From Arthrobacter sp. KBS0702 (GTDB taxonomy: Bacteria > Actinomycetota > Actinomycetes > Actinomycetales > Micrococcaceae): a DNA stretch of 64,000 nt. The stretch spans positions 806,001 to 870,000 of the forward strand of contig NZ_CP042172.1 of the NCBI RefSeq assembly GCF_005937985.2. The letters run 5' to 3'. The notes under the pieces were generated by a model, which worked only from the letters and a program-made list of their open reading frames with translations, had not been told where the DNA came from and ran no database searches. The position numbers and the translations under genes are program-made. Position 1 is the first letter of the stretch. Each line of letters starts with the position of its first letter. Below, in pieces: positions 1-8,282 of this stretch.

Positions 1-1533
1 GTCCGCCGCTCCGCTTCCCGCCGAGCCGTCCGCGCAGTTGTCGCAGTTCCCGCACGGGGCGGGGAGGTCCTCGCCGAAATAGCCCAGCAGGAACTGGCGC
101 CGGCAGCGGTGCGTCTCGGCATAGCTGCGCATCATGGCGATGCGGGACTTGTCCACCCGTTCCCGTGCCGCGGCGAGGGCGACGGCGCGTTCCACCAGTT
201 GCGCGGGATCGGCGCCGGGCTCCAGGCGCATCCCGCCGTCCGCCGCGGTGACGCCGCCGGTGTCCTGCAGCTGGTTCAGCAGGCCGGTGAGCCGGCGCGG
301 CGGGTAACCCGTGGCCGCGGCCAGCGCAGCCGGCGCCATGGTGCCACCGGCGTGGCGCAGGACGGCGAGGACGGCCAGCAGCCCGGGCTCGTCCGGCCGG
401 TGGGTGGCGAAGTAGCGGCGCAGGCCCAGGTCCTCGGACCGGTAGTGCAGCACTGCCTGGGCGGGCAGGCCGTCGCGTCCGGCCCGGCCGATCTGCTGGT
501 AGTAGCTGTCCAGCGACTCCGGGATGTCTGCGTGCAGCACGAACCGGACATCCGGCTTGTCGATCCCCATGCCGAACGCGGTGGTGGCCAGCACGGCGTC
601 GAGTCCGCCGGCGAGGAACTGCCGGTGGACCTCTTCGCGTTCCGCCGGCGTTCGGCCCGCGTGGTACGCGGCAGCCCGCAGTCCCTTCTGCGTCAGCTTC
701 GCGGCGTATTTCTCGGTGTCCTTGCGCTTGGCGGCGTAGATCAGGCCTGGGCCGTTCAGTTCGCCGGCCAGCGCGGCCACCTGGCGCACCACCGCGCGGC
801 GCTTCTCCTTGTCCTCGTGGTGCCGGACGACGTCGAGGCTGATGTTGGGGCGGTCGAAGCCGCGGACCAGGACCAGGGGATCCGTCAGCTTCAGGCGGTC
901 CAGGATTTCCTCGCGGACCGGGGGAGCGGCGGTGGCGGTGAGGGCCGCCGTCGTCGGATGGCCTAGCCGTTCGCGGACCTCGCCGAGCCGGAGGTAGTCG
1001 GGCCGGAAGTCGTGGCCCCAGGTGGAGACGCAGTGCGCCTCGTCCACCACGAACAAGGCGATGTTGAGGGCGGCGATCCGGTCCACTGTGCTGGGTTTCG
1101 CCAGCTGTTCCGGGGCAAGGAACAGGAACACGGCGTCGCCGCGCTCTGCGGCCTGCCAGGCCCGCTCCTGCTCTGCGGGGCTGTGCGAGGAATTGACGGC
1201 GACGGCGTGGTCCTGGCCGAGCGCGCCCGCCAGCCCGTCCAGCTGGTCCTCCTGCAGGGAGATCAGCGGGGAAACGACGACGGTGGGCCGCTTCAGCTGG
1301 CGGTGCAGGAGCAGGGCGGGGACCTGGTAGAGGGCCGACTTCCCGTAGCCGGTGGGCATCACCGCGAGGACGTCCCGTCCCGCGGCGAGGGCAGCCATCC
1401 CGGCGAGCTGACCGTCGCGGAGTTCGGGCAGCCCGAAGGCGACGGCGGCGAGGGCACGCAGGGCGTCGTCGGGCGCTGGGGAGTCAGGAACTGGGGAGTC
1501 CGGCGTTTCCTCGGCCGGGCCGGCGTGGCGCAT
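1..1533 (-). CDS. recQ: ATP-dependent DNA helicase RecQ (3' end outside window)
   Basis: Superfamily 2 3'-5' DNA helicase that unwinds recombination and stalled-fork intermediates. Translating the minus strand from the ATG at 1533 gives an uninterrupted frame to base 1 (511 codons, no stop, so the C-terminus lies beyond the window). Visible motifs: Walker A MPTGYGKS, the DEAH box within VVDEAHCVSTWGHDFRPDY, the TATAA motif, and motif VI QQIGRAGRDG. Near the left edge is the RecQ zinc cluster with CRRQFLLGYFGE followed by CGNCDNC, so helicase core and RecQ-Ct zinc domain are present and only the WH/HRDC part is missing. A Shine-Dalgarno GGGAG lies 8 bases before the ATG. Divergent from the cupin gene. 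The family call is secure. Confidence 0.95.
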   Translation of the reverse strand, partial: MRHAGPAEETPDSPVPDSPAPDDALRALAAVAFGLPELRDGQLAGMAALAAGRDVLAVMPTGYGKSALYQVPALLLHRQLKRPTVVVSPLISLQEDQLDGLAGALGQDHAVAVNSSHSPAEQERAWQAAERGDAVFLFLAPEQLAKPSTVDRIAALNIALFVVDEAHCVSTWGHDFRPDYLRLGEVRERLGHPTTAALTATAAPPVREEILDRLKLTDPLVLVRGFDRPNISLDVVRHHEDKEKRRAVVRQVAALAGELNGPGLIYAAKRKDTEKYAAKLTQKGLRAAAYHAGRTPAEREEVHRQFLAGGLDAVLATTAFGMGIDKPDVRFVLHADIPESLDSYYQQIGRAGRDGLPAQAVLHYRSEDLGLRRYFATHRPDEPGLLAVLAVLRHAGGTMAPAALAAATGYPPRRLTGLLNQLQDTGGVTAADGGMRLEPGADPAQLVERAVALAAARERVDKSRIAMMRSYAETHRCRRQFLLGYFGEDLPAPCGNCDNCADGSAGSGAAD

Positions 1534-1688
1534 ACGGCGGCTCCCTTTGCGATTCCGTGGGCTCAGGCGGCCGGTTCCGGCCGCTGCCTTCAGGGTAGGC
1601 CAGGCGGGGGTTACAAGAAACGCGTCGGCCGGCCGGTCGGGACAAATGGCCCTCGGCAGGGGTCTTGGCGGTAGGTAGGGTGGCGCGC

Positions 1689-2033
1689 ATGCAGAAGATA
1701 TCGATCGAAGCGCTGGCACGTCAGCAGGTCACCGCGGCGCTCGCGGCCGGTAGCGGGCGGGCCGCCGACACCGTCTACGGCGGCCACGAGAAGGTTCTCC
1801 GCCAGACCGTGATGGCGTTCAAGGCGGGGACCCAGTTGAGCGAGCACCAGAATCCGGGGGAGGCGACCGTGTTTGTGCTCCGGGGCTGTGTCCGGCTGCA
1901 GGCCGGAAATGAATCGTGGCAGGGGAAGACCGGCGACCTGCTGATTGTCCCGGACGGCCTGCACAGCCTGATGGCGGAAGAGGATTCGGCCATCCTGATG
2001 ACGGTGGCGAAGCGGGCGCCGGTCAATAACTGA
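1689..2033 (+). CDS. small cupin-domain protein
   Basis: A 114-residue single-domain cupin. The beta-barrel signatures are visible: GTQLSEHQNPGEATVFVLRG (cupin motif 1, with a histidine and a glutamate as possible metal ligands) and GDLLIVPDGLHSLMAEEDS (motif 2, with a histidine). Such stand-alone cupins bind small ligands or metals and are often regulatory or act as isomerases or dioxygenases; the substrate cannot be told from sequence. An upstream in-frame start at 1665 would add eight residues, but the ATG at 1689 begins the conserved part. It is transcribed divergently from recQ, with about 155 bases between them for both promoters. It is followed by the MFS gene, with no clear operon link. 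Confidence 0.75.
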   Translation: MQKISIEALARQQVTAALAAGSGRAADTVYGGHEKVLRQTVMAFKAGTQLSEHQNPGEATVFVLRGCVRLQAGNESWQGKTGDLLIVPDGLHSLMAEEDSAILMTVAKRAPVNN

Positions 2034-2134
2034 GGCAGAAGCGGGCGCGAAAGCCTGCACTGTGTGACGCGCCAACCCGCCCGGGACGGCCCGTGGGTTC
2101 GATTCCGGCCGCCGCCGTAGGACAGACTGTTGCC

Positions 2135-3499
2135 GTGAGCAACTCTTCCCGGACCGGCGTCGCCATTGCAGGACTCAGCCTCGGCACGGCGCTGAACCCG
2201 CTGAACTCCTCAATGATCGCCGTCGCGCTGGTGGTCTTGCGCGCGGATTTCGCGCTCGACGTCGCCACTGTCACCTGGGTGGTCACGTCCTTCTATCTCA
2301 CCTCTGCGGCCGGCCAGCCGCTGATGGGACGGCTGGCGGACCGGTTCGGCCCGCGCCGGCTGTTCCTGCTGGGCATGGCACTCGTGGCGGTGACCTGTGC
2401 CCTGGCCCCTTTCGCGCCGAACTTCGCGCTGCTCTGCGTGGCGCGCGCATTTATGGCCCTCGGAACCGCGACGGCGTATCCCAGCGCCGTGGTGATGGTG
2501 GCGGCGCTGGCGCGGCAGGCGAACGTCAGATCCACCAGGCCGCTGGGCCGGATCCAGATGGCGAACACCTCGGCGGCCGCCGTCGGGCCCGTGGTCGGCG
2601 GCCTGCTGGTGAGCCTGGTGGGCTGGGAGGCGCTGTTCCTGATCAACGTGCCGCTCGCGCTGGTGGCGATCTTTGTGGTCCGGCGGTTCGCCCCGGCGGA
2701 CGTCAAGCGGGAACGTGGACGGGTGGCGGAACTGCTGCGGGACTCGGACCTGCCGGGCATCGGTGCGTTCATCGGCGCGCTGGTGCTGGTGATGATGGCG
2801 CTGCTCAACGTCTTGCCGGACTACCGGTGGTGGCTGCTGGGCGGCGGGCTGCTGCTCGCCGTGTTGTTCACCGTGCGGGAGCTGCGTTTTAGCCCGCCGT
2901 TCCTGGACCTGCGGCTGCTGGGGACCAACCGGCCGCTGCTGCTGGTGTATCTCGGCTTCGCGCTGTTCAACGGCGTTTACTACTTCGCGTTCTTCGGCCT
3001 GCCGCAGCTGCTGCAGACGGCCGGCGGGTACGACCCGGGCATCGTGGGCCTGCTGATGCTGCCGCTCGCCGCCATCTCCGTGGTCGGGACACCCTTCGCG
3101 GTCCGCGCCATCGACCGGTTCGGCGTGCGGCGGGTGCTGATCGCCGGCGTCGTACTGCTGATCGCGGCGTCGGGCACCATGTGGCTGCTGACCGCCTCGC
3201 TGGCCGCCCCGCTGGTGCTGGCGATGACGGCGCTGCTGGGCGTGCCGTACTGCGTGGTCAGTATCGCCTCGAGCCAGGGGATGTACCTGTCCACCCGGCT
3301 GGAGGAGCGCGGAGTGGCGGCCGGGATCTTCCAGACCTGCCGCTACCTCGGCGCGATCACGGCGACCGTGCTGATCGGCATCTTCTACGGCACCGGTGTG
3401 ACCCAGGCGAACTGGGGGCTGATGGTGTTTGTCATGCTGGGCCTCGGCGCGGTGGTGTTCCTCGTGTCGCTGCTGTGGCGGGAGCACAGGACGGCATAG
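2135..3499 (+). CDS. MFS drug/metabolite exporter (DHA2-like)
   Basis: Major facilitator superfamily proton antiporter of about 454 residues with hydrophobic segments along its whole length. MFS motif A is visible as GRLADRFGPRR between helices 2 and 3, and an antiporter-like motif C region (GRIQMANTSAAAVGPVVGGLL) follows. The LDLRLL loop and the length fit the DHA2 (12-14 helix) group. The GTG at 2135 has an AGGAC sequence upstream; another GTG at 2093 would add 14 residues unlike a transporter N-terminus. Substrate unknown. The next gene is a flavin aromatic hydroxylase on the same strand 200 bases away, but that gene has its own promoter, so a functional link is only a possibility. Confidence 0.85.
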   Translation: MSNSSRTGVAIAGLSLGTALNPLNSSMIAVALVVLRADFALDVATVTWVVTSFYLTSAAGQPLMGRLADRFGPRRLFLLGMALVAVTCALAPFAPNFALLCVARAFMALGTATAYPSAVVMVAALARQANVRSTRPLGRIQMANTSAAAVGPVVGGLLVSLVGWEALFLINVPLALVAIFVVRRFAPADVKRERGRVAELLRDSDLPGIGAFIGALVLVMMALLNVLPDYRWWLLGGGLLLAVLFTVRELRFSPPFLDLRLLGTNRPLLLVYLGFALFNGVYYFAFFGLPQLLQTAGGYDPGIVGLLMLPLAAISVVGTPFAVRAIDRFGVRRVLIAGVVLLIAASGTMWLLTASLAAPLVLAMTALLGVPYCVVSIASSQGMYLSTRLEERGVAAGIFQTCRYLGAITATVLIGIFYGTGVTQANWGLMVFVMLGLGAVVFLVSLLWREHRTA

Positions 3500-3583
3500 G
3501 CCGGCTCCTCGCCTCCCTCCACGCCCTTGATGCCTTGACTCGGTGGAAGGGCCGGGTCCAGTGTGAGCGGAACCACAGAAAAG

Positions 3584-3613
3584 TTGCCCGCACCCTCATG
3601 GGACGCCTATAGT
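3584..3613 (+). promoter_or_regulatory. sigma-70-type promoter of the monooxygenase gene
   Basis: TTGCCC (3584-3589) and TATAGT (3608-3613) are separated by 18 bases and point at the monooxygenase gene that starts at 3701. The predicted transcription start, about 3620, falls directly in front of the inverted repeat at 3624-3658. Assignment is by sequence similarity to the consensus only. Confidence 0.5.
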
Positions 3614-3623
3614 CAAAGCAGTG

Positions 3624-3658
3624 GTTCGATAATAGAACAGGAAGTTCTATTATCGAAC
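3624..3658. promoter_or_regulatory. paired operator: perfect 15-bp inverted repeat
   Basis: GTTCGATAATAGAAC (3624-3638) and its exact reverse complement GTTCTATTATCGAAC (3644-3658) flank the spacer AGGAA. Each arm is itself an imperfect dyad (TTC...GAA, 10 of 13 positions symmetric), so the element can be read as two operators whose centres are 20 bp apart, about two helical turns. The arms resemble sites of IclR-type regulators of aromatic catabolism (PcaU/PobR class); that resemblance is from memory. The position over or just after the predicted transcription start suggests repression. No regulator gene is adjacent. Confidence 0.65.
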
Positions 3659-3700
3659 ATCGCGGCGGCAGCCAGCCCTACAAAGAAGTGAGGACAGCCC

Positions 3701-5608
3701 GTGCATTTCCACCACCACGGTTACGTATCCGGGGACCCGCGGGTCCAGCCGGCCGCCGGCGTCGGCCTTGACCGGCCCGCCGAACTCCCCGACGTCGTCG
3801 ACGTCCTCATTGTGGGCACCGGCCCCGCCGGCATGGTCGCGGCTGCCCAGCTCTCCCAGTTCCCCGACGTCACGACGCGCATCGTGGAGCGCCGGCCCGG
3901 CCGGCTCGCCATCGGCCAGGCGGACGGCATCCAAGCCCGGAGCGTGGAGACGTTCCAGGCCTTTGGCTTCGCCGAGCGGATCATCGCCGAGGCGTACCGC
4001 ATCACCGAGATGGCGTTCTGGAAGCCGGACCCCAAAAACCCCTCACGCATCGTCCGCGCCGCCCGCACCCTGGACGACCCCGCCGGAATCAGCGAATTCC
4101 CGCACCTGATCGTCAACCAGGCCCGTGTCCTGGACTACTTCGCCGAGGTCATGGCCAACGCCCCCACCCGGATGACGCCGGACTACGGCTACGAATTCAA
4201 GGCCCTGGAAGTCGGCGAGGGGGAGTACCCGGTCACCGTGACGCTGGAGCACACGTCCGGCCCCGACGCCGGCCAGGAACGCACCGTCCGGGCCAAATAC
4301 GTCGTGGGCGCGGATGGCGCCCGGAGCAAGGTGCGGGATTCGATCGGCTGCACCATGGCCGGCGACAAGGCCAACCACGCCTGGGGCGTGATGGACGTGC
4401 TCGCCAACACCGACTTCCCGGACATCCGCACCAAGTGCGCCATCACGTCCGGCGCGGGCGGCAGCATCCTGCTCATCCCGCGCGAGGGCGGCCACCTCTT
4501 CCGGATGTACGTGGACCTGGGTGTGGTCCCGGAGACCGACGCCGGCGCGGTGCGCAGCACCAGCATCGAGCAGATCATCGCCAAGGCCAACGCCATCGTC
4601 CACCCCTACACTCTCGACGTGCGCAACGTCGCCTGGCACAGCGTTTACGAGGTGGGCCACCGTCTCACCGACCGGTTCGACGACGTCCGCCCGGAGCAGC
4701 GCGGCACCCGCACCCCGCGGGTGTTCATCACCGGCGACGCCTGCCACACCCACAGCGCCAAGGCCGGGCAGGGCATGAACGTCTCCATGCAGGACGGCTT
4801 CAACATCGGCTGGAAGCTCGGGCACGTGCTGGAGGGCCGCAGCCCGGAGAGCCTGCTGGCCACCTACTCGGCCGAGCGGCAGGTTGTCGCAAAGAACCTC
4901 ATCGACTTCGACAAGGAATGGTCGACGCTGATGGCCAAGAAGCCGGAGGAATTCGACAGCCCCTCCCAGCTGGAGGACTTCTACGTCAGCACGGCCGAAT
5001 TCCCCGCCGGCTTTATGACCCAGTACGCCCCGTCCATGCTGATCGGCGAGGCCACGCACCAGGAGCTGGCCACCGGGTTCCCCATCGGGAAGCGTTTCAA
5101 GTCCGCGCCCGTGGTTCGGGTCTGCGACACCAATCCGCTGCACCTCGGCCACCAGGCCACGGCGGACGGCCGGTGGCGGATCTACGTCTTCGCGGACGGC
5201 GCGGCGGCCGGCGCACCGTCGCCCACCACGGAACTGGCCGACTGGCTGGCAACCGCGCCGGACTCGCCGCTGGCCGCCACCCCTGAGGGCCTGGACCGTG
5301 ATGCGTGGTTCGACGTCAAAGTCATCTACCAGCAGGACCACACCAGCGTGGACATCAGCGCTGTACCGGCCGTGTTCAAGCCGCAGGTGGGCCCGTTCCA
5401 GCTGAACTACCTGGAGAAGGTCTATGCCGCGGATCCGCGGGCGGACATTTTTGAGCAGCGCGGCCTGGACCGCGGCGGCGTCATCGTGGTGGTGCGACCC
5501 GACCAGTATGTTGCCACCGTGCTGCCGCTGACGGCGACGGCGGAGCTCGCCGCGTTCTTCGCGGGGCTGGTGGGGGAGCGGGTGACCGGGCGGAGCGAGA
5601 CCGAGTAG
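3701..5608 (+). CDS. FAD-dependent aromatic hydroxylase (MobA / phenol 2-monooxygenase-like)
   Basis: Class A flavoprotein monooxygenase, 635 residues, which hydroxylates phenolic rings using NAD(P)H and O2. The FAD-binding GxGxxG is at residues 39-44 (GTGPAG). The second FAD motif, GDACHTHSAKAGQGMN followed by DGFNIGWKLG, is typical of the phenol hydroxylase group. The C-terminal third matches the thioredoxin-like dimerisation domain of that group (ending in VVVRPDQYVATVLPL). Length fits 3-hydroxybenzoate 4-hydroxylase MobA, so 3-hydroxybenzoate or a related phenol is the likely substrate, but this is inferred. The GTG start at 3701 has GAAGTGAGGAC upstream. Controlled by its own promoter and the paired operator at 3584-3658. 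Confidence 0.88.
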   Translation: MHFHHHGYVSGDPRVQPAAGVGLDRPAELPDVVDVLIVGTGPAGMVAAAQLSQFPDVTTRIVERRPGRLAIGQADGIQARSVETFQAFGFAERIIAEAYRITEMAFWKPDPKNPSRIVRAARTLDDPAGISEFPHLIVNQARVLDYFAEVMANAPTRMTPDYGYEFKALEVGEGEYPVTVTLEHTSGPDAGQERTVRAKYVVGADGARSKVRDSIGCTMAGDKANHAWGVMDVLANTDFPDIRTKCAITSGAGGSILLIPREGGHLFRMYVDLGVVPETDAGAVRSTSIEQIIAKANAIVHPYTLDVRNVAWHSVYEVGHRLTDRFDDVRPEQRGTRTPRVFITGDACHTHSAKAGQGMNVSMQDGFNIGWKLGHVLEGRSPESLLATYSAERQVVAKNLIDFDKEWSTLMAKKPEEFDSPSQLEDFYVSTAEFPAGFMTQYAPSMLIGEATHQELATGFPIGKRFKSAPVVRVCDTNPLHLGHQATADGRWRIYVFADGAAAGAPSPTTELADWLATAPDSPLAATPEGLDRDAWFDVKVIYQQDHTSVDISAVPAVFKPQVGPFQLNYLEKVYAADPRADIFEQRGLDRGGVIVVVRPDQYVATVLPLTATAELAAFFAGLVGERVTGRSETE

Positions 5609-5667
5609 TTGTTTGCCACGACTGGTGCAGACCGCGCTGAGGGCAGCCATCTGCACCAGCCGAAAGG

Positions 5668-6111
5668 CTACTTGGTTACGTGAACGACAACGGCTTTGCT
5701 GACGGCCTGCTCGGCCCCCGGGTTATCGATCCCGGTCACTGTCCAGTTGCGCAGCAAGAGGACAGTCTTTCCTGTATCGGCGTTGTAGATAACGTTCTTG
5801 AACCCCAAAGCAGTCAGGTCGTCGTCGAGTGCCTGAGCGTTCATGCCTGGAACTACGGCTGGAATTACGGCCGTCTTGGGCGGAGCGGGCGCGGCGGGTA
5901 CGGCTGCGGCAGGCGCTGCACTAACTGGAGCCGCGGCTTCTGCTGGCACGGTAGCGGTAGCCGTAGCCGTAGCCGTTGCGGTGGCCGTCTGCGTGACCGT
6001 GACGGTCTCGGTGATGGCCGGAGCAGCCTTGGGCGTATTAGCTCCTGCGCATCCTGACAAGGCAAGACACAGCAAGCCCGTCAGGGCTAGTTCTTTTTTC
6101 ATTGTTCCCAT
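5668..6111 (-). CDS. lipoprotein with a PASTA-like domain
   Basis: A 147-residue exported lipoprotein. The N-terminus has a Lys-rich start, a hydrophobic core and the lipobox LSGC (Cys about residue 21), predicting signal peptidase II cleavage and anchoring on the outer face of the membrane. A Thr/Ala/Val/Pro-rich linker with perfect TA repeats (encoded by a short repeated GTAGCC-type tract near 5948-5985) follows. The C-terminal 65 residues (VVPGMNAQALDDDLTALGF...) resemble one PASTA domain, which binds muropeptides or acts as a spacer. It lies 34 bases downstream of the TM2-Ltp gene on the same strand, so the two are probably co-transcribed cell-envelope genes. A second ATG at 6102 is an alternative start. 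Confidence 0.75.
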   Translation of the reverse strand: MGTMKKELALTGLLCLALSGCAGANTPKAAPAITETVTVTQTATATATATATATVPAEAAAPVSAAPAAAVPAAPAPPKTAVIPAVVPGMNAQALDDDLTALGFKNVIYNADTGKTVLLLRNWTVTGIDNPGAEQAVSKAVVVHVTK

Positions 6112-6145
6112 TTTCTTTTGTTCAAGATTCCGTAGCGTCGAAGCG

Positions 6146-7072
6146 CTAGAGGCCGTTCTGACTCGTGCCGTACTCGGCCTGTTCCGGGGTGAAACCCTCG
6201 AAGATCAGTTGGTCTACCAGCCCACTGTGCGAGAAGGACGTCATTTCCAGGTAGCTCTTACCCTTCTTCGCTGCCTGCTGGTTCCAGTCGACCGTGACGT
6301 GGTCCACAGCCCACGTCGCGTCAGCGGTTGAGAACTTCTCGAACTCCAACTGCCCGATTAGGCCCGTGCGGGAGAAGCCCGCGAAACTGAGGTAGCTGCC
6401 AGCTTTCCGCAGAGCGTTCTGCTGGCTAACCGTCCCCTTCTTGGCAGCGGCTTCAGCCTCAGCCTTTGCCTTGGCCGCTGCATCGGCTTCTGCCTTGGCT
6501 TTGGCAGCAGCGGCCGCGGCATCAGCGTCCGCCTTGGCCTTAGCGTCCGCGTCCGCTTTGGCCTTGGCGGCCGCCGCGTCAGCGTCTGCCTTGGCCTTGG
6601 CGTCAGCATCGGCCTTTGCCTTTGCTGCGGCGGGGTCCAGTGTGGCGGTTTCGACAGGGACAGCAGCCGCGGTGGCCGCGGAGTTTTTCGTAGTGGAAAC
6701 GGACGAGGCAGACACTGGGGAGGATGCGGCGCGCGCGGAGTTCACGACGATACTCAGGAGGATGAAAACGGCGGTGACGATCAGGGCAATCTTCTTGTGC
6801 TTGTCGTAACCCTCCAGCGGAAGCCCCTGCTTGTCGCGGGTCTTGTTTGCCAGCACCAGGATGAGGTCGATCAGGGCCCAGATGCCCAGACCGCCGATCG
6901 TGACAAGCTTGAGGATGCCGGTTCCGACCTTGCCCAGGTAGAAACGGTCTACGCCGAGAACACCGAGGAGGAGGGAAAGCAGCCATGTCACGAGGAATGA
7001 TTTGTTGCTCTGCTGCGCCTTTCCGTAGCCGGCGACCGGCGGATAGGGGGCGAGGTTGGGGTATTGGCTCAT
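6146..7072 (-). CDS. TM2 domain protein with two C-terminal Ltp repeats
   Basis: A 308-residue membrane protein. Residues about 20-75 form a TM2 domain: two transmembrane helices joined by GVDRFYLGKVGTGILKL, then a third hydrophobic segment. A long linker of Ala/Lys/Asp repeats (AKADADAKAKADADA...) follows, probably helical. The C-terminus carries two Ltp-type repeats, each with an Ala-x-x-Tyr-Leu, a Phe-Ser-x-x-Gly-Leu and a QLxFExF element. Ltp domains occur in host surface lipoproteins and in the superinfection-exclusion lipoprotein of Streptococcus phage TP-J34. The start at 7072 is supported by AAAGGACTC; the frame stays open further upstream without coding character. Its role here (envelope protein or phage exclusion) is not known. 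Confidence 0.82.
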   Translation of the reverse strand: MSQYPNLAPYPPVAGYGKAQQSNKSFLVTWLLSLLLGVLGVDRFYLGKVGTGILKLVTIGGLGIWALIDLILVLANKTRDKQGLPLEGYDKHKKIALIVTAVFILLSIVVNSARAASSPVSASSVSTTKNSAATAAAVPVETATLDPAAAKAKADADAKAKADADAAAAKAKADADAKAKADADAAAAAAKAKAEADAAAKAKAEAEAAAKKGTVSQQNALRKAGSYLSFAGFSRTGLIGQLEFEKFSTADATWAVDHVTVDWNQQAAKKGKSYLEMTSFSHSGLVDQLIFEGFTPEQAEYGTSQNGL

Positions 7073-7575
7073 GAGAGTCCTTTCATAGGACACCTGACCG
7101 ACGTGCGATGTGATGCGTGCGGAGTGGGTGCGGTGATGGACGCACATTGAGGGAGACCGTTCTGGAACATGGGCCGCAGAAGCGTTCCGTAGCTCCGGAC
7201 AACAGTTCAGGCATCTTCGCTTCCCCCAATAGCGCCGCGGGTGAAGATACCCGCAAAGCGAAATGTTACGCGCAGTATGCGACATTTAAATGGGGCACTG
7301 GAGAATGGCTCCTAAGTTGTTCTTGGGAGTGTGCCAGCGTTCAGTTGTGGCCGGCCAGCAGGTGGAAATGTGTCGTCACGATAGAGACCCCAGAGCTCGA
7401 TCACGCTTGCGCTCAACCGCAGCAGCAAAGTTGTTAGCGGGCGCTGCGATGCAAATCAAGAGCGGCGTACTTTGGCGCCTTCGCGGCCGCTGTCAACACC
7501 AACGAAGATGCCGGGCAACACAGGCTAGGGACCCTTCACAGGCAGGTCGAAGTAAACCTGCTGGCCGTCGTAGGG
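7073..7575. other. intergenic region without a convincing gene
   Basis: About 500 bases between the start of the TM2-Ltp gene and the end of the histidine phosphatase gene. Short frames exist on the plus strand, but they lack a ribosome-binding site, codon bias and recognisable motifs. The part nearest 7072 must hold the promoter of the TM2-Ltp operon; no convincing -35/-10 pair was seen. Base composition is less GC-rich around 7260-7300. Confidence 0.5.
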
Positions 7576-8160
7576 TCAGACGCTGGCGTCCGCCGTCAGC
7601 CGTTCGCCGTTGAAGCACTCGAGCTGCCAGCCGTCGACGGCGTGGTGGTGGGCCAGGTTGAGCGCGGCGTTGTCGACCCGCTGCAGGGGCTGGCCGGCCA
7701 TACGGCTCAAGGTGACCCGGAGCAGCGAGCCGTGCGCCACCACGAGGACGTGGCCGCCATGGAACTCCTCCGCTAGCGCCTCCAGCGCGCCCAGTCCGCG
7801 GTCAGCGGCGTCGTCCTCGGTTTCGGCGCCGCGGAAGCCGCCGGGGATGCGCAGGGCGTCCAGCTCCGGACCGTCCTGCAAACCCTCGGCCGGGCCGAAG
7901 GAGCGCTCGGTAAGCTCCGGAACAAGCCGGGTCACGCTGAGCCCCAGCCCGGCGGCGATCACCTCGGCGGTTTCCGCGGCGCGGCTCAGCGGCGAGGAGA
8001 CGATCGCGTCCCATTCGTAGCCGGACAGGACGGCGACGGCGTCGCGCGCCTGGCCGCGGCCGACGTCGTTCAGCGGAATGTCGGTGGATCCCTGCAGCCG
8101 GCGCTGCGCGTTCCAGTCGGTCTGGCCATGGCGGACGAGCGCAAAAGTTGTCAGGGGCAT
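7576..8160 (-). CDS. histidine phosphatase family protein (phosphoglycerate mutase-like)
   Basis: A 194-residue member of the branch-1 histidine phosphatase superfamily. The catalytic RHG motif is in LVRHGQTDWNAQRRLQG near the N-terminus; the second arginine is in SSPLSRAAETAEV; the proton donor is the glutamate in LTERSFGPAEG; and the second catalytic histidine is in VVAHGSLLRV. Substrate could be a phosphorylated sugar, a cofactor precursor or phosphoglycerate; this cannot be decided. The ATG at 8160 places the RHG motif at the usual distance from the N-terminus; the frame is open further upstream but lacks coding character. Divergent from the AI-2E-type permease, with 122 bases between them. 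Confidence 0.88.
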   Translation of the reverse strand: MPLTTFALVRHGQTDWNAQRRLQGSTDIPLNDVGRGQARDAVAVLSGYEWDAIVSSPLSRAAETAEVIAAGLGLSVTRLVPELTERSFGPAEGLQDGPELDALRIPGGFRGAETEDDAADRGLGALEALAEEFHGGHVLVVAHGSLLRVTLSRMAGQPLQRVDNAALNLAHHHAVDGWQLECFNGERLTADASV

Positions 8161-8282
8161 GGTTCCATTGTGCCCCGAGCTGCCGTGGACCCGGCCATCC
8201 AAGCTCCGCGCACATATGATCGGAGGGCTGATCGCGGTGCGGCGGCGACCGCCCCGCAGCGCCAAGCGAAAGAGGACAACCC

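Noticed and set aside
2090..2115. GGTTCGATTCC, resembling a tRNA T-loop, just before the MFS gene
   Set aside because: The flanking bases do not form a T-stem and no acceptor, D-arm or anticodon stem could be built around it.
4043..5656. A long open frame antisense to the monooxygenase gene
   Set aside because: It mirrors the G/C third-position bias of the opposite strand and has no conserved motif.
6428..6640. Tandem-looking repeats of GCCTTGGCC/GCGTCAGC units
   Set aside because: They encode the Ala/Lys/Asp linker of the TM2-Ltp protein and have no spacer structure, so this is not a CRISPR array.
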